Assembly: GCF_047601505.1 (NCBI RefSeq)
Contig: NZ_JASGJD010000001.1
Location: 1,240,001-1,304,000, forward strand
DNA from: Cloacibacterium sp047601505
GTDB lineage: Bacteria; Bacteroidota; Bacteroidia; Flavobacteriales; Weeksellaceae
Reading direction: 5' to 3'
Length of the DNA: 64,000 bases
Within the stretch, counting starts at the first letter, position 1; each line of letters opens with the position of its first letter. The notes beneath the pieces are model-generated. The model saw only the letters and a program-made list of their open reading frames with translations. It did no database searches and was not told the origin of the DNA. The translations under genes were made by a program, and so were the position numbers. Shown piece after piece: positions 16,365 to 22,983 of this stretch.

Positions 16365-19300
16365 ATGAATAAAAATCCAATCATAGCAACAATAGACGGA
16401 AATGAAGCCGCAGCGTACGTAGCTTATAGAGTAAACGAAGTTTGCGCCATTTATCCTATTACGCCATCTTCTACAATGGCAGAATTGGCAGACGAATGGG
16501 CGTCTAAAGGAATTAAAAATATCTGGGGAAATGTTCCCGAAATTATAGAAATGCAAAGTGAAGGTGGCGCTGCTGGTACAGTTCACGGTTCTTTGCAAGC
16601 GGGAGCATTAACTACCACTTTCACGGCATCTCAAGGTTTAATGCTGATGCTTCCTAATATGTACAAAATTGCAGGAGAACTTACGAGCGCTGTTTTTCAT
16701 GTGGCAGCTCGTTCTTTGGCAGCGCAAGCTTTGTCGATTTTTGGTGACCATCAAGATGTAATGGCAGCCAGAACTACTGGTTTTGCAATGCTTTCTTCTA
16801 CAAGCGTTCAAGAGGCGCATGACATGGCTTTAATTGCTCAAGCTACTACTTTAAGAGCAAGAATTCCGTTTATACATTTCTTTGACGGTTTCAGAACTTC
16901 TCACGAAGTGAATAAAATTAATCTTTTGAGCGACGACCAAATTCGTGCAATGATAGATGACGAATTGGTAATTGCACATAGAAATAGAAGTCTCAATCCT
17001 GATAAACCTTTTGTAAGAGGAACTGCTCAAAATCCTGATGTTTACTTCCAAGGAAGGGAAACTTCTAATCCTTTTTATGCTAAAATTCCTGGTATTTTAA
17101 AGGAAGAAATGCAAAAATTCTCTGAAATTTCGGGTAGAAAATATGCGCCGGTTTCTTATTTCGGGCATCCTGAAGCAGAAAATGTAATCGTAATTATGGG
17201 TTCTGGAGTAGAAACGGTAATTCCAACTTCTGAGTTTCTCAATAAAAATGGAGAAAAAACTGGGGTTATTAAAATTTCACTTTTCAGACCTTTTCCAAGT
17301 GAAGATTTTATTGCAACATTGCCAAAGTCTGTTAAGAAAATAGCGGTTTTAGACAGAACCAAAGAACCTGGAGCTAACGGAGAACCTCTTTATCAAGATA
17401 TTTTGGTAGGTCTTACAGAAGCTCTTTCTAATGGAACTTTAGAGAATATGCCGAAAATTATCGGTGGAAGATATGGACTTTCGTCTAAAGAATTTACGCC
17501 AGCAATGGTAAAAGCGGTTTATGATAATTTAAAAGCCGAAAATTCTAAAAATCATTTCACAGTTGGGATTACAGACGATGTAAGTTTTACCAGTATTGAA
17601 GTAGATTACAGTTTCAAATTGGACGATAGCGTTTGGACTCAGGCGTTGTTCTTTGGTTTGGGAGCAGACGGAACAGTGGGAGCGAATAAAAATTCAATTA
17701 AAATTATTGGAGAAAATACTGAGCTTTCGGCGCAAGGTTATTTTGTGTACGATTCTAAAAAATCTGGTGCAAAAACCGTTTCTCACCTTCGTTTTGGTAA
17801 CGAACCTATTGAAGCTCCGTACTTAATTTCAAAAGCAGATTTTATCGCTTGTCATTTCTTCAAATTTTTAGAAAACGAAGATATGCTCAGTTTTGCAAAA
17901 GATGGTGCTAAATTTTTATTGAATTCCCATTTTTCTAAAGATGAGGTTTGGGATAAATTACCATATCTTGTACAACAGCAGATTTTAGAAAAAAATATAA
18001 AACTTTACGTTATTGATGCGAACGAAGTAGCGCACAAAACAGGAATGAGAGGCAGAATTAACACCATTATGCAAACGTGTTTCTTCAAACTTTCGGGAGT
18101 TTTGCCAGAAGAAGAAGCGATTAAACAAATTAAAAAAGCAATTCAAAAAACGTATATTAAAAAAGGACAAGCCGTTGTGGATAAAAACTTCTTGGCGGTA
18201 GACCAAACTTTAGAAAATTTATTTGAAGTTGCTATTCCAAACACAATTACTGCCGAAAAAGGAGAAGAACAAACCATCGACGAAAGTGCGCCAGATTTTG
18301 TGAAAAATATTACGTACAAAATGATGGTAGGCAAAGGTGATGATTTGCCTGTAAGCGCAATTCCGGCAGATGGAACGTATCCAAACGGTACTACAAAATG
18401 GGAAAAACGTAATATTTCGGATAACGTTGCCAATTGGAATGCAGATATTTGTATCCAATGCGGAAATTGTAGTTTTGTGTGTCCTCATTCTGTTATTCGT
18501 TCTAAATTTTATCACAAAGATTTATTAACGGAAGTTCCAGAAGGTTTCAAATCTGCACCTATTAATGCAAGAGGTTTCCCGGAAACGAAATTTACTCTTC
18601 AGGTTTACGAAGAAGATTGTACAGGTTGCAAACTTTGTTACGAAGCTTGCCCTGTAATAGACCAAGAAAATAATGAGTTGAGAGCGATAAATGTTCTACC
18701 AAAAAATCCAGACCTTAAAAAGCAAAGAAAAGTAATTTCTTACTTCGAAAATTTACCAATTCACGATAAAAATATGGTAAATTACTCTACGGTTCACGGT
18801 GTACAGTTCTTAGAACCAATGTTCGAGTTTTCCGGAGCTTGTGCTGGATGTGGTGAAACGCCTTACATAAAAGTTTTAACGCAACTTTTCGGAGATCGAT
18901 TAATGGTGGCAAATGCAACGGGTTGTTCTTCTATTTACGGAGGGAATTTACCTACCACACCTTGGAGTTCTAATTCTAAAGGAAAAGGACCTGCCTGGAG
19001 CAATTCTCTTTTTGAAGACAATGCCGAATTTGGTCTGGGAATGAGGCTTTCTGCGGATAAACAATTGCAAATGGCACATTTTTACGCCGAAAAATTGAAA
19101 CCAGAATTGGGAGAAGATTTCATTAACGAAATTATCAATGCTCCTCAAAAATTAGAAAGTCAAATTATCAAACAAAGAGAAAGAGTAGAACTCTTAAAAA
19201 ATAGATTGCAAAATTCTGAAAATCCAGATGCTAAACATCTTTACTCTTTGGCAGACCATTTGGTTCACCGTGCAGTTTGGTTAATTGGTGGTGATGGTTG

Positions 19301-19937
19301 GGCTTATGATATAGGAAGTGGAGGTTTAGACCATGCGCTTTCAACAGGTAGAAATATTAATGTTTTGGTTTTAGATACCGAAGTTTATAGTAATACTGGT
19401 GGACAAAGTTCTAAAGCAACACCAACTGGAGCTTCGGCAAAATTTGCAACTGCGGGAAAACGTGTTGGTAAAAAAGACCTTGCTTTGCAGGCAATTTCTT
19501 ACGGAAATGTTTACGTAGCTACTATTGCAATGGGAGCAAATCCTCAGCAAACGTTATTGGCAATGAGAGAAGCGGAAGCTTATGACGGGCCTTCGTTAAT
19601 TTTGGCTTATAGCCATTGTATTGCACACGGAATTGATATGGAAAAAGGACTTACTCAGCAGAAAAAAGCAGTTTCTAGTGGTTATTGGCCGTTGATAAGA
19701 TTCAATCCTGTTTTGAGAAAAAATAATCAAAATCCGTTTATTTTAGATTCTATCAGACCTACCATTCCGTTTGAAGAATATGCTTACAACGAATTGCGTT
19801 ACCGAGTGTTAAAACAAACTCAACCGCAAGATGCAGAACATCTAATGAGTTTGGCACAAGAAATTGTAGATTTAAGATGGAAAACTTATGAAGATATGGC
19901 TTCACTAGGAGCCGAAAACTTCCAACCGACTTTTTAA
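16365..19937 (+). CDS. nifJ: Pyruvate:ferredoxin (flavodoxin) oxidoreductase
   Basis: The 1190-residue single-chain enzyme has the usual domain order. It starts with a pyrimidine-binding thiamine domain (YPITPSSTMAELADEW, about 26), then domain II and the gamma domain (VEVDYSFKLDDSVWTQALFFGLGADGTVGANKNS). A ferredoxin domain has two 4Fe-4S motifs (CIQCGNCSFVCPH and CTGCKLCYEACP). The C-terminal thiamine diphosphate domain contains CAGCGETPY, NATGCSS and GDGWAYDIGSGGLDHAL. It oxidises pyruvate to acetyl-CoA and CO2 and reduces ferredoxin or flavodoxin, an oxygen-sensitive reaction typical of anaerobic growth. Length is that of complete NifJ/PFOR proteins. Together with the GltD-like flavoprotein it suggests a ferredoxin-NAD(P)H exchange system. 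Confidence 0.93.
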   Translation: MNKNPIIATIDGNEAAAYVAYRVNEVCAIYPITPSSTMAELADEWASKGIKNIWGNVPEIIEMQSEGGAAGTVHGSLQAGALTTTFTASQGLMLMLPNMYKIAGELTSAVFHVAARSLAAQALSIFGDHQDVMAARTTGFAMLSSTSVQEAHDMALIAQATTLRARIPFIHFFDGFRTSHEVNKINLLSDDQIRAMIDDELVIAHRNRSLNPDKPFVRGTAQNPDVYFQGRETSNPFYAKIPGILKEEMQKFSEISGRKYAPVSYFGHPEAENVIVIMGSGVETVIPTSEFLNKNGEKTGVIKISLFRPFPSEDFIATLPKSVKKIAVLDRTKEPGANGEPLYQDILVGLTEALSNGTLENMPKIIGGRYGLSSKEFTPAMVKAVYDNLKAENSKNHFTVGITDDVSFTSIEVDYSFKLDDSVWTQALFFGLGADGTVGANKNSIKIIGENTELSAQGYFVYDSKKSGAKTVSHLRFGNEPIEAPYLISKADFIACHFFKFLENEDMLSFAKDGAKFLLNSHFSKDEVWDKLPYLVQQQILEKNIKLYVIDANEVAHKTGMRGRINTIMQTCFFKLSGVLPEEEAIKQIKKAIQKTYIKKGQAVVDKNFLAVDQTLENLFEVAIPNTITAEKGEEQTIDESAPDFVKNITYKMMVGKGDDLPVSAIPADGTYPNGTTKWEKRNISDNVANWNADICIQCGNCSFVCPHSVIRSKFYHKDLLTEVPEGFKSAPINARGFPETKFTLQVYEEDCTGCKLCYEACPVIDQENNELRAINVLPKNPDLKKQRKVISYFENLPIHDKNMVNYSTVHGVQFLEPMFEFSGACAGCGETPYIKVLTQLFGDRLMVANATGCSSIYGGNLPTTPWSSNSKGKGPAWSNSLFEDNAEFGLGMRLSADKQLQMAHFYAEKLKPELGEDFINEIINAPQKLESQIIKQRERVELLKNRLQNSENPDAKHLYSLADHLVHRAVWLIGGDGWAYDIGSGGLDHALSTGRNINVLVLDTEVYSNTGGQSSKATPTGASAKFATAGKRVGKKDLALQAISYGNVYVATIAMGANPQQTLLAMREAEAYDGPSLILAYSHCIAHGIDMEKGLTQQKKAVSSGYWPLIRFNPVLRKNNQNPFILDSIRPTIPFEEYAYNELRYRVLKQTQPQDAEHLMSLAQEIVDLRWKTYEDMASLGAENFQPTF

Positions 19938-19939
19938 AA

Positions 19940-19965
19940 GTCATTGCGAGGGACGAAGCAATCTT
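19940..19965 (+). repeat. Fragment resembling a dispersed palindromic repeat
   Basis: GTCATTGCGAGGGACGAAGC followed by AATCTT lies directly behind the PFOR stop. From memory this motif (ATTGCGAGG-ACGAAGCAATC) resembles dispersed REP-like elements of many bacterial genomes: ATTGC and GCAAT are the palindromic ends. Only one copy is present in this window. Confidence 0.35.
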
Positions 19966-20023
19966 AATCTAAAAGTAACAGATTGATACATTTTGCTTTG
20001 TTATATTTCAATGATAAAACATA

Positions 20024-20055
20024 AAAACCTCCTTTTTGGGGAGGTTTTCGTTTTA
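20024..20055. terminator. Terminator shared by the convergent PFOR and SQR genes
   Basis: AAAACCTCC (20024-20032) and GGAGGTTTT (20040-20048) form a perfect 9-bp stem with a 7-base loop, followed by CGTTTT. A-rich sequence on the other side makes it usable in both directions between two convergent genes. Confidence 0.8.
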
Positions 20056-20077
20056 CTATAAAAATACGTTTCGTTTT

Positions 20078-21277
20078 TTATGGCAAGAAAGAATATCCGT
20101 TTCTTAATTTCCAAAGGAAATATTTTTCGAGGAAGACTTTATTGATGTCAAATAAAATATTCGGAAGCATAATTGCAAATTTTCTAGGTTTGAAAAGAGT
20201 ATCACTTACGATAATTACTTCTTTTTTACCAGCATCCATTATGCACAAACCTGTAATTTTTCCCCAAGGTTTTTCTTTAAGGTCGGTTCTTCCATTGATG
20301 GTTCTAATAACGTTTTCGGCAACAATTTTACCCGTTTCATCACTTGGATAACCAGTCTTTGGAATGGTAAACGGAATTTCTGTTCCAGTGAAAGGCGGTT
20401 TTACATTTACTGCTAAACCCGCTCCCCAAATATTTTTAATTTTTTCGTGTCTGTAATTATCTAAAATAGGGATAAAATTATTTGGCGGAGTTTCTAGTTT
20501 AGGCGAATTTGCTACAAAATCTACTCCTACAAATGGAGGCATCAACATGGTGAAATTAGATTGAATTTCTTCTCCCGTAGAAAGAATTACTTTGTCTTTT
20601 TGTACTTCTTTAATGCCAACACTCGTTCGGTATTTAATGTTGAACATTTCCATAAATTTTTTTAACATTCCTTCGCCAAGAGGCATTCCTTCAATTCCGA
20701 AATGTCCTAAAAAAGGCTCTGGAGTAACCCAATATAAATCTACCTTTTTACGAAGATTTTGTTCTCTTAACCATTTTTCTATATTGAATAAAAATTCGTA
20801 AGCTGCGCCCATGCAACCAGCATTTTGTGTAGCTCCAATAACAATAGGACCAGGATTTTCTTTAAATTCTTCTAATTTTTCGCGAGTGTGCATAGCTCCT
20901 GGAGGTGTGCCAATATAACAAGCATTTTCTTTAATTCCGGGTGCAATATCGAAATTTACTTTGGGGCCTGTGGCGATAATTAGTTGGTCATAATCGTAAG
21001 TTCCGTTTTCGCAATATACTTTGTTTTCATCGGGTTCTACTTTTATAGCAGTGTCTAAAACAAATTTTACTCTTTTTTTTTCTAAAACTCTTTTTCTAGG
21101 AACGATAATTTCACTTACTTCTCTTCTTCTTATAGGTACCCAAATAAGAGACGGAATGTAAACGAAGTTTTCGTTTCGGTCTATCAAAGTAACATCTACT
21201 TTGTCTTTTAGTTTTCTTTTTATTTCTAAGGCGGCAGTTGCTCCAGCAAAATTACCACCCACTACTAAAATTTTCAT
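20078..21277 (-). CDS. sqr: Sulfide:quinone oxidoreductase-like flavoprotein
   Basis: The 399-residue flavoprotein starts with an FAD Rossmann motif (ILVVGGNFAGATAALEI) and contains ATG after the LIIATG strand. Three cysteines lie at residues 120, 155 and 345 (KENACYIG, QNAGCMGAAYEF, GLCIMDAG). The spacing of about 35 and 190 is close to that of the three redox cysteines of characterised sulfide:quinone oxidoreductases. A hydrophobic, basic C-terminus (KFAIMLPNILFD...WKLRNGYSFLP) fits membrane attachment. It would oxidise sulfide at the membrane and reduce menaquinone. The promoter carries the same dyad as the CoADR-rhodanese gene, supporting a shared sulfide-stress role. A type II NADH dehydrogenase-like enzyme is less likely because of the cysteine pattern. 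Confidence 0.8.
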   Translation of the reverse strand: MKILVVGGNFAGATAALEIKRKLKDKVDVTLIDRNENFVYIPSLIWVPIRRREVSEIIVPRKRVLEKKRVKFVLDTAIKVEPDENKVYCENGTYDYDQLIIATGPKVNFDIAPGIKENACYIGTPPGAMHTREKLEEFKENPGPIVIGATQNAGCMGAAYEFLFNIEKWLREQNLRKKVDLYWVTPEPFLGHFGIEGMPLGEGMLKKFMEMFNIKYRTSVGIKEVQKDKVILSTGEEIQSNFTMLMPPFVGVDFVANSPKLETPPNNFIPILDNYRHEKIKNIWGAGLAVNVKPPFTGTEIPFTIPKTGYPSDETGKIVAENVIRTINGRTDLKEKPWGKITGLCIMDAGKKEVIIVSDTLFKPRKFAIMLPNILFDINKVFLEKYFLWKLRNGYSFLP

Positions 21278-21338
21278 ATCCTTATTATTTGTTGTTATTG
21301 AAATGTTTTTGAGGAAAATTTTATCCTTGTTTTCTATA

Positions 21339-21346
21339 CAAATCTA
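21339..21346 (-). promoter_or_regulatory. -7 promoter element of the SQR gene
   Basis: On the minus strand TAGATTTG matches TAnnTTTG and lies about 60 bases upstream of the ATG. The dyad at 21369-21382 is centred 29.5 bp upstream of its first base. Confidence 0.5.
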
Positions 21347-21368
21347 AGAATGCAGAAATTGGATAAAT

Positions 21369-21382
21369 GTAACTTTTATTAC
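21369..21382 (-). promoter_or_regulatory. Crp/Fnr-type dyad upstream of the SQR gene
   Basis: GTAACTTTTATTAC is GTAAC-N4-ATTAC, one mismatch from the perfect dyad before the CoADR-rhodanese gene. Position relative to the -7 box is identical at both genes (29.5 bp), corresponding to about -41.5. This suggests one activator for sulfide oxidation and persulfide reduction. Confidence 0.6.
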
Positions 21383-21494
21383 ATTGAGTGCATGATTTTT
21401 ATCAATACTCACATTTTATTGATGAAAACTACCATTGTATCTTATTTATTTTTTGTATGCTGAGAATACATTCTTTTTTAGGGATAATTCTTTT

Positions 21495-21502
21495 TAAATT
21501 TG
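21495..21502 (+). promoter_or_regulatory. -7 promoter element directly before the HD hydrolase start
   Basis: TAAATTTG matches TAnnTTTG and ends 4 bases before the ATG at 21507. Transcription would start at or a few bases from the start codon, implying a leaderless or nearly leaderless mRNA. Confidence 0.5.
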
Positions 21503-21506
21503 CACT

Positions 21507-22094
21507 ATGATTTTAGAGAAAGAAATAGAGTTTGTTTTAGCAATAGACGCTCTTAAAAATGTAAGCCGAAGAAATTTTAATTTAGATAATTCCAGAAGAG
21601 AAAATACCGCAGAACATTCTTGGCAAGTAGTGGTTTTTGCACAAATTCTTTATCCTTATACCAGAAATAAAGAAAAAATAGATTTGGGAAGAGTGCTCAA
21701 AATGTTGTCTATTCATGATGTGGTAGAAATTGATGCTGGAGACACTTTTTTATTTGACGACAAAGCAAACGAAGGGAAATTTGATAGAGAATTGGTTTCG
21801 GCAAAGAGAATTTTTGGAATTTTGGACGAACCTTTAAGAACTGAATTTCTTAATCTTTGGTTAGAATTTGAAGCTGGAGAAACCGAAGATGCTATTTTTG
21901 CCAATGCCGTTGATAGAATGATTCCTTTTACCTTAAATTGTCACAATAACGGAACAAGCTGGACGGAAGCCAATGTAGAATTAGAAAAAGTTAAAAAAAT
22001 GCTTCGTCCAAAAATAGAACAAGCATCACAAGATATGGCAGATACTTTTGATGTTTTGCTAAAGAAAGCTTTTGATGAAGGGAAATTAAAATAA
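21507..22094 (+). CDS. HD-domain phosphohydrolase (YfbR/HDDC2-like nucleotidase)
   Basis: The 195-residue protein carries the HD metal-binding signature: ENTAEHSWQV (about 35-44) supplies the first His, and MLSIHDVVEIDAGDT supplies His-Asp. A later helix (AVDRMIPF) carries the final Asp. This arrangement is typical of HD_3 proteins such as 5'-deoxynucleotidase YfbR and human HDDC2, which remove phosphate from deoxynucleoside monophosphates. Length is right for the family. The start codon lies 4 bases after a -7 box. A hairpin terminator follows at 22096. Confidence 0.85.
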   Translation: MILEKEIEFVLAIDALKNVSRRNFNLDNSRRENTAEHSWQVVVFAQILYPYTRNKEKIDLGRVLKMLSIHDVVEIDAGDTFLFDDKANEGKFDRELVSAKRIFGILDEPLRTEFLNLWLEFEAGETEDAIFANAVDRMIPFTLNCHNNGTSWTEANVELEKVKKMLRPKIEQASQDMADTFDVLLKKAFDEGKLK

Positions 22095-22095
22095 A

Positions 22096-22124
22096 AACCG
22101 CTCTCAAATTTTTTGAAAGCGGTT
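22096..22124 (+). terminator. Hairpin terminator after the HD hydrolase gene
   Basis: AACCGCT (22096-22102) pairs with AGCGGTT (22118-22124), extended by an inner TCAAA/TTTGA stem with one mismatch. The following sequence has only a weak T run, so termination may be partial. Confidence 0.6.
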
Positions 22125-22210
22125 GCAAAATTAAAACAAGTATTAATTATTTCTAAAAAAAGAAACGTTATTTTAAGAGTTGGTTTAAAAGATTCATTAA
22201 AATTATTGCT

Positions 22211-22511
22211 TCAACCATAAGGAGAGAGCTTTTGTTCTGAATTTTTATCTAATTCTATTGGACTAGGCTCTGGAAAAAATGAAACTCCAATCATATTTTT
22301 TATCATGAATTATAATGATAATTCCTATCTTTTTCACTCTTTTTAATAACTTAAAATAGTCATGATAACTAGCCTAATATAGCTTTTTGAAAAAAAATAT
22401 CACTTTTTTCATCAAAGAATACTTTGATTGGATATTTATCATTGCGGTCTATTTTAAATTTTTAAAAATTTTAATAACTATTTCTTTAATTTGCTCTTTT
22501 GTGAGTTTCAT
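22211..22511 (-). pseudogene. Decayed small gene with several frameshifts
   Basis: Read on the minus strand, an ATG at 22511 opens MKLTKEQIKEIVIKIFKNLK and stops at 22449. A shift of frame continues as KIDRNDKYPIKVFFDEKSD... to a TAG at 22369. A third piece from 22306 (MIKNMIGVSFFPEPSPIELD...) ends at 22211. The three pieces are in register with one another and have protein-like composition, as expected for one small gene of about 100 codons broken by frameshifts and stops. I do not recognise the family. A chance run of open frames in AT-rich DNA is the alternative. Confidence 0.4.
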
Positions 22512-22545
22512 ATTATTTTTTATAGCTAATGATTAATTGTTACAT

Positions 22546-22677
22546 TTATTTGAATAGATGTAAAGCGGTTTTATTTGTAGATGCTTTTTTTACATAATTA
22601 TATGCACTTACAAGTTTAGCTTCTCGTAATTTATTACTGTCTTTCAGAATGCTTTTCCAAATAATGTGTAATGCTTT
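22546..22677 (-). pseudogene. C-terminal remnant of an unidentified gene
   Basis: An open frame of 43 codons without a usable ATG runs from a TGA at 22680-22678 to a TAA at 22546. It encodes KALHIIWKSILKDSNKLREA and 23 more residues, a coherent charged helical sequence. Lack of a start and the decayed neighbours suggest a truncated gene. No family is recognised. Confidence 0.35.
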
Positions 22678-22714
22678 TCATTTATTATATTATTCGACAA
22701 TTAATTAAAATCAT

Positions 22715-22951
22715 TTAAAATTTTAGACGATAGTGTTCTAATTTTTCTTTAGGAGTCATTAATTCTAATTTTGAGACCTTGATTTCTTCTGACAATTTTC
22801 TGTTTTTTTCATAAAGATATGCGTTGTCAGAATGGAACCACTCTAGCTCTTTTTCAGTTTTAAAGCATTTTATTATAAGAAGGATGTCATCGGTTTTAAG
22901 GGATTTTTTGATAAGAATGATATTTTTATGAGGGATGTATTTAATCTTTTT
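22715..22951 (-). pseudogene. C-terminal remnant of a second unidentified gene
   Basis: An open frame of 78 codons lacks an ATG except near its end. It encodes a coherent charged sequence including IILIKKSLKTDDILLIIKCF, ELEWFHSDNAYLYEKNRKLS and MTPKEKLEHYRLKF. It starts at an in-frame TGA (22954-22952) next to the subtilase promoter region. It is best read as the 3' end of a gene whose 5' part was lost when the present neighbourhood formed. Translation from a non-ATG start cannot be excluded. Confidence 0.4.
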
Positions 22952-22983
22952 TCAAAAAAATTGTATATATGCAATAAAATTAA

